64,000 bases of DNA, from NCBI GenBank assembly GCA_025890175.1, contig JANPYM010000016.1, positions 186,001-250,000 on the forward strand. Direction: 5' to 3'. The stretch comes from Ciborinia camelliae. Taxonomy: Eukaryota; Ascomycota; Leotiomycetes; Helotiales; Sclerotiniaceae. Shown here piece after piece: positions 29,171 to 40,421 of this stretch. The notes under the pieces are model-generated. The model was not told where the DNA came from, searched no databases, and was given only the letters and a program-made list of their open reading frames with translations. Each line of letters opens with the position of its first letter. Position 1 is the stretch's first letter. The position numbers and the translations under genes are program-made.

Positions 29171-31454
29171 ATCAACTAGAGCACTCCCAAAACATGGCAA
29201 ACGCTCATATTAAGGCATGGCAATGATTGCGGAACTAACCTTCAATCCTCAAGTTCACCTGAATATTGTGTTTCATATCACCTTACCTATTCCCTAAATT
29301 ATCTACATAATTGCACCATGAAGAACCTCAGTGGTACAGTAGGTATTGTTCTTCATCGGAAATGGGACCTTGAATAACATTTACTTTATTACACACTATA
29401 GACAGCATGCGGTGTGTGAGGAGTGAGGAGTGAGGAGTAAGGAGATGAAATTTGAGAGCTGTATTATTCGTTGTTATTCATATAGTGTCTCACTTGCTTC
29501 TCAGTTCAAGGAACTGTGTCATAATTACATGGAAGAGAAAGATCAGACTATTGCAAATGATAATTATTTTCGCTTTGTGATCTTGTATCTCAAAAGGAGA
29601 GCAAAGACTGTGTTAAGTAACCAAGGCAAAATGAGAGCATTAGGAGAACTTTATTTATAAAGTCGTCCATCTTCTAGGGTTTCTACAATCCTAGATAAAG
29701 CAGTGTATCTAGAGTTTTAGGGGAAACTCTTTTCATGTTATTTAAATCATATTGGGTATTAAGCTAAGCTTCGGTTTCAATATTTGAAAAATGTACAAGG
29801 TTGAATCAGAAGGAGAATAAGTAGGTTGTACAAAACTTCATACTTCAAAAGAATTAGGTTGGCTAAAAGTCTTATATACACAGATGAGTTGAGACCTTGA
29901 CACTAGGCTAACATCATGGAACAAAAGGCTCCTACTATACTACCACTTGCAGACAGCAATAGGGACATGCTCTATAGATCTCCACCCACTTTTCCTCGCA
30001 AGATCAGAACACAGATGGCGGCTATCATTATATTCGCGCTCCTTACAACGATGTTCATCGTCGCCACATCACAAGGCAACCGGGTGTCCCATTCCGCCAT
30101 TCTTGTATTCGGAGTCTCCATCTTGAGTCTTGATACCGGGTGCCAATAAATAGTCCGGACTGCAGTCCGAATAAAAACTTTAAATCCTTGAAATACTGTA
30201 AACTTCCGAGAATATATAATTCATCTTAGGGAAATAAATGTTTTAAGTATATTCTATATATCAAATAAATTCATATATCAAACGAATTCAAGACATATAA
30301 TCAATTCATAGACTCAAACCCCTTGCATTCTCAGACGGCAGTCCGGTCTATTGGAAACTTTGCCTTGATATCGAATGCTCATCAGGGATGAGAAGTCTAT
30401 TCATCTGTATCATACCCGTGGCGGGAGCTACAGTTGGGATTAGTATCACCACATGTCGATGACCATTAAGAATGGAGTAGAAGAGGCAGTTCATCGCGTC
30501 TTCAGCAAAGCCGCAGAGGTATCGTTTGGTAATGTAACCCTCTACACTTGTTATCAAGAATAAATCCGAATGATATCAACAGCCGGTTTACTCTTGGGCT
30601 CCTCTCCGGGGTCTTGGATCTAGATCTGGATCTAGATCTGGATCCGGATCTTCTCACCTCTCCCTCAATCCTCCGCGTATGGGGCCAAAGATGCAATCAA
30701 AAGTATTTCGTGGTTGTGTTCCAACGCAGTATTGGACTGGAGTGGCAATAAGGGAGAAGAACTTTGTGCGATTGTCTCTGCAAGGGTGGGTTGCTCGTTT
30801 AGATGCGATGCGTAGGCTCGGATTTGTAGCTCTTGATTTTCCTGATACCTTGGAGTAGAGTACCTAGTTAATGGGGTTTTATGGCTTCCGGGAAAATGGT
30901 AGTTCTAATGTAATATATATAGTACGGAGTTATTGATCTGAATAGTATAATCCCCCCTATAATAATCACCGGCGAGGATATACCCCATTAATAACGGCAA
31001 GTTGTATGACTCTGAGAACAATATACGTGTTCCGCCTTCCATTCCTTCTTTATCCCCCCCCCAAAAATACACTTGCTTGTCCCCTCCTCCTCCTCGCAAC
31101 TCGCTAAAGCTAGCAAAGAATACCGATCAGGGAATAATCATATGAACGACATATTCCGCACTCCGTGATAACGCATACGCAGGTAGGTGACCTCACTATC
31201 CGCAATGCGAAGTTCGAACTCACACTTCTACCCTACCGGAACGAGTTACGAGACACGTCTGTCTAGGTAGGTATACAAATATAGATGCGCAGCTTGGGTT
31301 TTCGATCGATATGGTGAATGGCTTGGTGTGTTATTGGGTGGTAGGTATTTGCTCGCAGGTGGCTTGATAATTTGATTTAATTTGATTTGATTTGATTTGA
31401 TGAATGAATGCGTGGTGGGTAGGGGAGGAGAGGGGGGGGGGTAGGGAAGGGGAG

Positions 31455-31464
31455 NNNNNNNNNN
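31455..31464. other. Assembly gap (10 N)
   Basis: Ten unknown bases inside a G-rich tract (GGGGAG repeats on both sides), so the gap is probably due to failed sequencing of low-complexity DNA. True gap length is unknown. Confidence 1.
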
Positions 31465-31500
31465 GGGGAGAGGAGCGGAGGGATAATATATGAACTTCGC

Positions 31501-31535
31501 ATCACATCACATCACATCACATCACATCACATCAC
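31501..31535. repeat. (ATCAC)7 microsatellite
   Basis: Seven exact pentanucleotide units in intergenic DNA, just right of the assembly gap. Confidence 0.9.
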
Positions 31536-31870
31536 TCCTGTCGATCCGAGCTAGCAAGCTACATATATACCGAAATCTCCAATCCTCCCGCGTTCCGAAA
31601 ATAACATATCCCATCCCATCCCATCGCAAAGTGAAGTTGCATTTTTCCAGTAGGTAGATAGGTACGTACCAAGGCGAGTTTAAAGTTTTTGCATATTCCA
31701 TATCTCCAAGACCAGACCATGCACCGCATACTTTGTTTGCATTCCTTGGCGGGAATAGAGGAGGGGAAGGGGAGGGGGAGGGGGAAGGGGAGGAGATTTT
31801 CTTTTTATTGATTATTATAATTAGATTAGGTCAAATATTTGCTTGTTATTAGGTATTGTACGATATCTTA

Positions 31871-31975
31871 TCTTGTCTTGTCTTGCCTTGTCTTGTCTTG
31901 TCTTGTCTTGTCTTGTCTTGTCTTGTCTTGTCTTGTCTTGTCTTGTCTTGTCTTGTCTTGTCTTGTTTTGTCTTG
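31871..31975. repeat. (TCTTG)21 pentanucleotide array
   Basis: Twenty-one tandem TCTTG units with two single-base variants (CCTTG and TTTTG). The strand asymmetry (no A on the top strand) produces long repeat-only frames on both strands that are not genes. Confidence 0.95.
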
Positions 31976-32125
31976 TATAATTGATTTCGGGGCACTTGCT
32001 ATGCTAAACTTCAAGATGCCAGGAGATGGAGCGTGTTCAAGATAGGTGGAAATGGATGGGAGAGATTCATTGGGGTTTAGATTTTGGGGTGGGGGGTGGA
32101 GGGGGAGGGAGTGTTCAAATATATA

Positions 32126-32200
32126 TAGAGAGAGAGAGAGAGAGATAGAGATGGAGAGAGAGAGAGAGAGATGGAGAGAGAGAGAGAGAGAGAGAGATAA
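32126..32200. repeat. (GA)n tract
   Basis: About 75 bp of GAGAGA interrupted by a few ATGGAGA and AGATAGAG units. Intergenic. Confidence 0.9.
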
Positions 32201-34036
32201 AAGCATTATTAACGTATCCCGGTTGATATGATCGATAGATAAATATCAACCGGAAACTTGGAAAGTCAATGCTGCAAATATGATATCGGTGGAGTATACT
32301 GTACTCTATACATATTTCCTCATTGCTGCAAATCTCTCATGGTCTTCGTCTCTCTAATAAATCTACTGGTCGTTCCATGTGGCCTGCTTCATCTTTCATT
32401 CCTTTATATATCGGGCCCTGAGATTGCGCATCTGGTGAATTGCTTGATTTCGGGGTGTGATATGATAAACCCGGAGTTGGGATCATTGTGCTGATTTGCT
32501 TGGGCTGGAAAAGGAGTGGGAATGGCTTGTAGTTGAAGGTAGCGAGAGCTTGTGTGGCCGTGGTCGTATAAAGATAAACTGATGTTGATGTTCTTAGGAT
32601 CTAGGTTATTGAGATAATGGGATTGTGTGGTAGTGAATTAAGTGGATATCTGAGCGGCCATGTACTATCTTGATTCTCGCAGGACGTTGGGACTTCCGAG
32701 TCCTAGGAGCCATTGAGGTTTATGAGTAAATGAATAATGATATATAGCTTATATGGATAGGAAAGGCATTCCGATGATAAATCGCCAAAGATTCTTTCAG
32801 CACACGTGAACTGGAACATCCTTTGACGCGTGCTGCTCATCCTGCGGATACTGTGCGTTGAAACATCGGCTCTAACAGCAAGACTTATCTTGGGTCAAGG
32901 GCTGACAATTGCTGCCCGTCGAGTGGTTTCTGTGGCGACTCGAATACTCATTATAACCTCGAGTCAGTCTCCCCTTTTGAAGGCATCTTAGTAAGCGAAA
33001 CCCAGCCGATGACCGACTTTCATTTCGATCAACAGGATGATACCGTATCCGATGTGTGAAATAGCCGAAAAGGTTGCGAGATCTTGGCTCGTAACCTTAG
33101 GCCACAGACAGACATGTATATACCTAGGTAATAATCATGTAATAATGTAATAATATGCTAATGCGGATGTAGATCAATGCGACGGTAAACCCCCCCAGTG
33201 CCCCATGTCTTCCTGCCACGCACACGAAATGATGCAAGAAGAAGATTTTTATCATCCGGCATCGCTTTGAGAAATTTGTTGACCCCTCATCTAATAAGCG
33301 GGTGGTAAGAAGGCTGAAGCATTGTGGTAGGTTGCCCTAATTACGTAATATTCAGGTCCGATAAGTTAGCAAGTGTCATTTTTTAGGGAAGTCTGGTAGC
33401 TCCCGTGTTTTTAGCAGGGATTGAGTTCTCAAGCGTATCATGACGCTAATGAAACCAATTGGTAAATTCAAATATTAATTGAATAAATATCATTTTCTAA
33501 TTGGCTCATCCTCCATGTTCTTCATACCCAATCGGGCTTAAACTCAAGATACCCTTTGTTGGTTGGTGAGGATGGTTCAATGCAGATCAAAAAGCGGGGC
33601 TAAGAAAAATTTTGGTTCCAACCATCCGGTCACACAAATTAAGACTCACCTCAAATATAAGAAATAGAAACAAAAACTTCCAAACAATACTTCATATTTA
33701 CTCAAAACATCTACAAATTGAAAAAATTCACGAGTGCCATTTTGATTTCCCCAACTTAACCGACAATGCTTAGAGACTTCGAACCATCCAAACTTCAGGA
33801 ATAACTTCAATCTGCTGAAACAGAGAGGATTTATCATTCCTTTATTATATCGACACACACACGAAAAGCTTATCAGAAAGCTACTACCCCAGGTAGTTTT
33901 TCATATAAAAAAATCCATCTATTTATTTCCCCACGAAAAGCCAATTCAACGTTGAAATAATTGGCAGGGCAAACCAAAGGAGATCAAGTGGACAAATCAC
34001 TTTCTTGAAGTTCAATTGAAGCTTCAATTCGACATC

Positions 34037-37000
34037 ATGGCGCTCGCAAACCGCTTTGCATATCGATCCTCGTCCCTCCTCCGTCAATGCAAAGCTCCAG
34101 CAGCTTTGCCCGCGAGGGCATTCACTACTAGAGCTTCGATTAGCGGTCTTGTACATCGTCAACCGGCTCAGGTATGGAAGAACAGCAAATGTGCTCGTCT
34201 CTTCTCCAGTTCCACACTCCTTAGGGATCAGTCACAAGCCGCGCCCAGTGCGGAAGCATACTTGAAGAGCGGGGTTGTGAAAGGAGCTGCAAACCCAGTG
34301 AACGTGAAGAAGGTTTTGGTCATTGGAAGTGGTGGCTTGAGCATTGGTCAAGCAGGAGAATTCGATTATTCAGGTTGGTGCTCCAGATACCAGCCTTTGG
34401 TGCAATGAGTCATTTTGTTGCTGGAGAAATTCTCCTCGGTTTCGATCACGTCAAATTGTTCAAACGCGGAAATACTATAATAGCATACTAACCTTTTGTC
34501 CAATCTAGGTTCTCAAGCATTGAAGGCCTTGAAGGAAGCTGGTGTAGCTTCTGTGCTCATCAACCCCAACATTGCTACTATCCAAACTGCTCACGTTCTT
34601 ACCGACGAAGTCTACTATCTTCCAGTCACACCTGAATATGTTACATATGTTATCGAGCGGGAGAGACCTGACGGTATCTTCCTTACTTTTGGTGGTCAAA
34701 CTGCTCTCAACCTTGGTGTACAAATGGAGCGTATGGGTATCTTTGAGAGATATGGAGTGAAGGTCTTGGGTACCAGCATCAAGACCCTCGAGACCAGTGA
34801 AGATAGAGATCTCTTCGCCAAGGCTCTTGGTGAGATTAATATTCCAATTGCTCAATCAGTCGCTGTAGCAACTGTGGACGAGGCATTGGAAGCTGCAAAG
34901 GGTATTGGTTACCCAATCATTGTCCGTGCTGCTTATGCTCTTGGTGGTCTCGGTTCTGGTTTTGCAAACAACGAGGAAGAACTCCGCAACATGGCTTCTA
35001 GATCTTTGACTCTTTCACCTCAAATCTTGGTTGAGAAATCATTGAAGGGATGGAAGGAAGTTGAATATGAGGTTGTCAGAGATGCCAGTAACAACTGTAT
35101 CACTGTCTGCAACATGGAAAACTTCGATCCTCTTGGTATTCACACTGGTGATTCTATCGTCGTCGCCCCTAGTCAAACTTTGAGTGACGAGGAATATCAC
35201 ATGCTTCGTTCAGCTGCTATCAAGATTGTCCGACACTTGGGTGTTGTTGGAGAATGTAACGTTCAGTACGCTTTACAACCCGATGGATTGGACTACAGAG
35301 TTATTGAAGTTAACGCTCGTCTTTCTCGATCATCTGCTCTTGCCTCTAAAGCTACTGGATACCCCCTTGCGTATACTGCTGCCAAGATTGGTCTCGGTCA
35401 CACTCTTCCCGAGCTACCAAACGCTGTTACCAAGACTACGACTGCAAACTTTGAGCCTTCCCTTGATTATATCGTCTCTAAGATTCCTAGATGGGATTTA
35501 TCAAAGTTCCAGCATGTCAAGCGTGATATCGGCAGTGCCATGAAATCTGTTGGTGAAGTCATGGCTATTGGCAGAACATTCGAAGAATCTATCCAAAAGG
35601 CTATTCGTCAAGTTGACCCAAGATTTGTTGGTTTCCAAGGAGACAAATTCGATGACCTTGACTACGAACTCCAGAACCCTACTGATCGCCGTTGGTTAGC
35701 TGTTGGGCAAGCCATGCTTCACGAGAACTATTCCGTTGATCGTGTTCATGACCTTACCAAGATTGACAAATGGTTTTTGTACAAGCTCCAGAACATTGTT
35801 GACTGTACTCGCGAACTCGAGGACATTGGAAGTCTTGATGGACTCCAGAAAGAAATTATCCAAAAGGCAAAGAAGTTGGGTTTCTCCGACAAACAAATCG
35901 CCAATGCTGTTAAATCCACCGAGGATGAAGTTCGAGCTCGCAGAAAGAGCTTTGGCATTACTCCATTTGTTAAGAGAATTGATACTCTTGCCGCCGAGTT
36001 CCCTGCCAGTACTAACTACCTGGTGAGCCCATTCATTTCATTTCCGTTGTCATTCCCGATGTTCCCCTGATTCTTTTGGTTAAGCCACGTTGGATGTTCA
36101 TTGATGTTTGGATATCCAACTATATTTTTCTGTTTAATGTTTCCTGAATAACCAATCTATTTGCATTTATGCTTCCTGTATGAATGTCAAAGTATGATTG
36201 GATGTTTAATTCTATTGGGACTACACTCTATTGGGATATTCAACTCTATTTGGAAGTCCAGATTCATTTGAATGTCCAAATTTGTTTGAATGTCCAGCTT
36301 CGTTTTGAATACTTCATAATGTTTGGATGTTCAAGACGATTTGAATGTCTACTTCAAATTTGAATGTACAATTTTGTTTCGATTTTCAACTGGGTAACTT
36401 TGTTGAAAGACATTTGCTACCTCCCCAACTTCTAACTCTGTTTGGATGTTTCAACTATGTAGATTTGTGTGAAGACATTTGCTAACTCCTCAATGTTCTA
36501 GTACACAACATACAACGCAACCACTCATGATGTAACCTTTGAAGATAATGGAACCATTATCTTGGGAAGTGGTGTGTACAGAATTGGTAGCTCGGTTGAG
36601 TTCGATTGGTGTGCTGTCAGTGCAACTCTTGCCCTGAAAGAGATGGGCAAGAAGACTGTTATGATCAACGTAAGTCAGACTTCCAGAAACATTTTAACAC
36701 AGCTAACTTATTGATTCCAGTACAATCCGGAAACCTATGTTGTTACCCCCAATCGTCCTTCTTGATAATCAATTACTGACAATTTTGTAGTCTACTGATT
36801 TCGATACCGCCGACAAACTCTACTTTGAAGAATTATCCTACGAGCGTGTCATGGACATCTACGAACTTGAGGCTGCTACTGGTGTTGTTGTCTCTGTAGG
36901 TGGCCAATTGCCACAAAACATTGCTCTTCGTTTGCAAGAGACAGGCGGGGCCAAGATCTTAGGTACAGATCCTAAGGATATCGACAAGGCAGAAGACAGA

Positions 37001-38308
37001 CAAAAGTTCTCGGCAATCTTGGACAGCATTGGAGTTGATCAACCAGCCTGGAAGGAACTTACCTCAGTTGCAGATGCCGAGGCATTTGCGGAGGAAGTTA
37101 GTTATCCAGTACTCGTTAGACCTTCCTATGTTTTATCCGGAGCTGCCATGACTGTCATCCGAAGCAAGGATGAGCTTAAGGAGAAACTCGAAGCTGCCAG
37201 CAATGTTTCCCCTGACCACCCAGTTGTCATTACCAAATTCATCGAAGGTGCCGAAGAAATTGATGTCGATGGTGTCGGATCTAACGGTAAACTCATCCTC
37301 CACGCTGTTAGTGAGCACGTTGAGCAAGCTGGTGTCCACTCGGGCGATGCCACTCTTGTTCTCCCCCCTGCTTCTCTCGACCAAACCACAATGGACCGTG
37401 TCAAGGAGATTGCTGAAAAGGTTGCCAAGGCTTGGAGCATCACCGGTCCTTTCAACATGCAAATCATCAAGGCTGAGGACCCTGCGGGAGGTCTCCCACA
37501 ATTGAAGGTTATCGAATGTAACTTGCGTGCATCCCGTTCCTTCCCATTCGTCAGCAAGGTTCTTGGTGTCAACTTCATTGATGTCGCTACAAAGGCTCTT
37601 GTAGGCCAGAATGTCCCTGAACCTACCGATCTCATGGCCATCAAGCGTGATTACCTTGCCACCAAGGTTCCTCAATTCTCATGGACTCGTCTTGCTGGTG
37701 CCGATCCATTCTTGGGTGTCGAAATGTCCAGTACTGGTGAGATTGCTTGCTTCGGTAAGGATCTCGTCGAGGCTTACTGGGCTTCTCTTCAATCAACTAT
37801 GAATTTCCGTATGCCAGAACCAGGAGAGGGTCTTCTTTTCGGTGGTGATGTCTCTAAGGCATCCCTTACCAAGATTGTCGACTATCTGTCCCCATTGGGC
37901 TACAAACTCTACGCTGCCGAACCTGAAGTCAAGAAATTCTTGGAATCGACTGCTAAGGGTAACGTCAGTGTTGAGGTTATTGAATTCCCCAAGGAGGACA
38001 AGAGAGCTTTGAGAGAAGTTTTCAAGAAGTACGATATCCGTGGTGTCTTCAATCTTGCGCTCGCTAGAGGTAAGACCGTTCAGGATACCGACTATGTCAT
38101 GCGCCGAAACGCCGTCGACTTCGGTGTTCCTCTCTTCATGGAGCCAAAGGTAAGAAACATTTCTCGATTCCTCGTAGATCTTTTGCTAATTATTCCTTAG
38201 ACTGCCGAGCTCTTTGCCCAATGTATGAATGAGAAGCTTCCTCGCAAGGAAGGTATTCCAGGAGAAGTTCGCAGGTGGTCTGATTTCATCGGTGGCAAGC
38301 CATTGTAA
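34037..38308 (+). CDS. CPA2: Arginine-specific carbamoyl-phosphate synthase, large chain (mitochondrial)
   Basis: Six exons (34037-34373, 34509-36022, 36502-36669, 36721-36738, 36791-38149, 38201-38308) give 1167 residues. The enzyme makes carbamoyl phosphate for arginine synthesis from ammonia, bicarbonate and two ATP, taking ammonia from the Cpa1 subunit. Residues 1-75 form an Arg/Ser-rich mitochondrial leader ([18 protein letters not shown]). The first ATP-grasp half starts at [20 protein letters not shown] and includes [11 protein letters not shown] and [12 protein letters not shown]. The second half starts at [18 protein letters not shown] and includes [15 protein letters not shown] and [11 protein letters not shown]. 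The C-terminal MGS-like domain is present. It is not fused to aspartate transcarbamylase, so it is the arginine enzyme. Intron 2 is unusually long (479 nt). Exon 4 is an 18-nt microexon (YNPETY) with a weak GTTGTT donor; its retention would hit a stop. Confidence 0.95.
36023..36501 (+). repeat. Long CPA2 intron made of degenerate 12-15 bp repeats
   Basis: The 479-nt second intron carries at least ten imperfect copies of a TTTGRATGTYCAA-like unit between about 36085 and 36465. Examples are GTTTGAATGTCCAG, GTTTGGATGTTCAAG and GTTTGGATGTTTCAAC. The flanking introns of the same gene are 50-135 nt, so the extra length is due to this array. Confidence 0.75.
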
Positions 38309-39776
38309 ACTGATTTTTTTAATGAACAAACACATATGGTCTCATACCTACTTATGTATCTATCTAGCGTAGGGAAGCCAATAGTAATTATGATTTGAAC
38401 TCAAGATGTATTCCCCAGTGATTCATTCATCGTTCCTAATCCTCACCCTGACTTTGTTCTCTCTCATGCAAAAGGAAGACCGAACGTGATATAGGCCGAA
38501 AAAGATATTTCAATGTCGATGAAAATTTTTCATCGAGATTCGAGACTATACATGGCTCCTCATTTGGAGCGAGAAGATGAATATGAATATGAACTTGAAT
38601 ATAAATATGAATCAAAAGATCATATAATACGAGTCAACTTTATTTAGCATTGGTTTGGAATGTTCGATTTGATTTGATTCGATTCGATTCGATCTAGAAT
38701 AGAATAATGGAATGTAATGTTAATGAAATGTTGGGTGGCTAGTTAGTATAGGTAGGTAGGTAGGGTAGGTAGGGAGGTAGGTAGCGTAGCTGAAAATGTT
38801 GATGTGGATTTAGTAAGGGAAAGGGGGAAGGAGGGAGGTATAATGATGATATTGATATGTATCAGGGGGGTGTTAAGTAGGTATAATGATGATGATGTGT
38901 ATGTCATGATTGATACATTATCTACCTACCTAGTCTCGAATCATACATGCATGATATATGTACCTATGAATGTATGAATGAATGAATGGATGACTTTGAT
39001 AGTACGTAGGTACGTAGGTAGTAAATGAGTAAATGCTCATTAAGTAATAGGTACCTATGTATGTACCTATATATATATTATTTGTGCTATTATGGTTATA
39101 GTGATATTATATTAACTACCTGGGTTTTGGTAGGTATGATAAAAGAATAGAACAGTCTAATTAATAACTTTCATCCAAGTTTCCTTTCGTTTTTTTATGG
39201 TGGATGGATGGATGGTGAGAAGATAGATGGTGAGAAGATTAGATGTGATGTGATGAATCGGGGTTCTTTATGTTATGTTTATTTGGGATTTTTGGAGGAG
39301 GGGTTGAGAGGATTTGGGATTGTTATAGGATTGTTTTGGGCGGGCGGATTTATATATGGGTATTTTCGGGTTAAAAGTATAGGTATTCTTTTATTCTCTG
39401 TAGGTATATATATATATATATATGTATGTATATATGTATATATATATATATATATAGGTATGTGTGTATATAATTGATGTCTATAGCAAGTTACAAACGA
39501 GCTTGACCTGATATGATGGAACGGAACAGGAGATTTTAATTTAGAGAGGAGGAAGGAGGAAGGAATTGTTCTAAAACGTGCAGAGGGTGTTTGGTTTGTT
39601 CCTATTCATACCTACCTATTTTATCACTTACCGGTGGTAGATGGAGTCTCTCGCTTACTGCGTACATAAAAGAGGGTGCTTTTTCTTCGGTTATGTGGGG
39701 TAGGTACTTGGCCAAAAACTTCCGCCCAAAAAAAAGATGAATTGACTGTAACGCATTGGAGGCCAAATCCAGAGGG
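38309..39776. other. Intergenic repeats
   Basis: Spacer between CPA2 and the tRNA-Ala gene. It has GATTCGATTCGATTCGAT near 38675-38690, GTAG runs near 38750-38785, GAATGAATGAATG near 38970-38990 and a long (TATA)n stretch at about 39400-39465. No gene recognised. Confidence 0.6.
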
Positions 39777-39792
39777 AAAAAAATAGCAAAAA
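39777..39792 (-). terminator. Pol III terminator of tRNA-Ala
   Basis: On the minus strand a T5 run (39792-39788) starts 5 nt after the tRNA 3' end and is followed by a T7 run (39783-39777). This is a standard strong RNA polymerase III stop with a back-up. Confidence 0.8.
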
Positions 39793-39797
39793 GAATG

Positions 39798-39895
39798 TGG
39801 AGGACTTGGGAATCGAACCCAAGACCTTTCCTAATGTACTGACTAGCTAGCTAGTGATGTGCGAAAGGAATGTTATACCCCTAAACCAGACCCCC
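39798..39895 (-). tRNA. tRNA-Ala(CGC) with a 26-nt intron
   Basis: On the minus strand the acceptor stem GGGGGTC pairs with GTCCTCC (one T-T mismatch at 6:67), and the discriminator is A. It contains G3-U70, the universal alanine identity pair. The D-arm is GTTT-AGGGGTA-TAAC. The anticodon stem TTCCT/AGGAA is perfect. The loop is TT-CGC-A then T, with the intron at 39834-39859 in the canonical 37/38 position. The variable loop is AGGTC. The T-arm is TTGGG-TTCGATT-CCCAA, a good B box. Shifting the stem by one base would give an Arg(TCG) anticodon, but with a poorer stem and a 4-nt variable loop, and G3-U70 argues for alanine. The intron core is the self-complementary CTAGCTAGCTAG. A T5 terminator follows after 5 nt. 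Confidence 0.85.
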
Positions 39896-40421
39896 TTTTT
39901 GATTGATGTGTGAGGTGCTATAATTTGGAATGTATGGCTTTGGTGGGAGGTGGATCACGTTGGGGGATACACATCATGCAGAATGGTTCGGCACTGGAAA
40001 ATCATTCTTCCGAAGATTCATGGTTCCTTTTTTACAGGATATAACAGTTGTGTAAGGTTATGTCTTTATAATGTCACAGATTTCCAGAGCATTAATATGT
40101 ACTAAATAATCTTCATTAAAAAACTAATACCTATTCGAGGCTTTGATTTGCTTTTGGTTGTTCGAATTCGAAAACATGGGCTGCGGATTGAAGCCCGTCC
40201 CATGGATAAGCTTCATAGCCTATGATTGATCACGTGTCTAAGCTTACAACTCCAACCACCCTTTCCTTTCTTCTCCCTTATCTTAGCGCCGTCTAGCTAT
40301 CAATGGAATGAATTTCTCCAAGCTCCCTAATTTTTTTACAGACCATATATGACTTCTTGTACAGATATTCATTACCAGTAACTCTTAAGGTATTGCCTCA
40401 AATCTAGGTATTACCATAGAT
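39896..40421. promoter_or_regulatory. Upstream region of the RRM nucleolar gene
   Basis: 526-bp spacer that holds the 5' flank of the leftward tRNA-Ala and the promoter of the downstream gene. A CT-rich stretch (about 40258-40290) precedes the ATG, as is usual for fungal promoters. No specific site recognised. Confidence 0.45.

Larger units (their letters stand above)
28240..34036. other. 5.8-kb gene-poor region with AT-rich island, simple repeats and an assembly gap
   Basis: No gene is securely supported. 28500-29170 is extremely AT-rich with poly-A/T tracts. 29430-30170 has weak short frames, including a 77-residue frame with one hydrophobic helix. Around 30150-30170 there is a 14-bp perfect palindrome CGGACTGCAGTCCG. 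30610-30650 repeats GGATCTAGATCT. 31501-32205 is a cluster of microsatellites. 32250-34000 is ordinary-looking unique spacer, with the CPA2 promoter at its right end. Confidence 0.65.

Noticed and set aside
29916..30149. 77-residue frame with one hydrophobic helix (MAAIIIFALLTTMFIVAT)
   Set aside because: Isolated, in a gene-poor AT-rich neighbourhood and without similarity that I recognise; could be a small membrane peptide, but support is too thin to annotate.
31839..32206. Overlapping frames with Leu-Val-Ser-Cys or Lys-Thr-Arg-Gln-Asp repeats
   Set aside because: These are translations of the TCTTG and GA microsatellites with no unique sequence of coding character.
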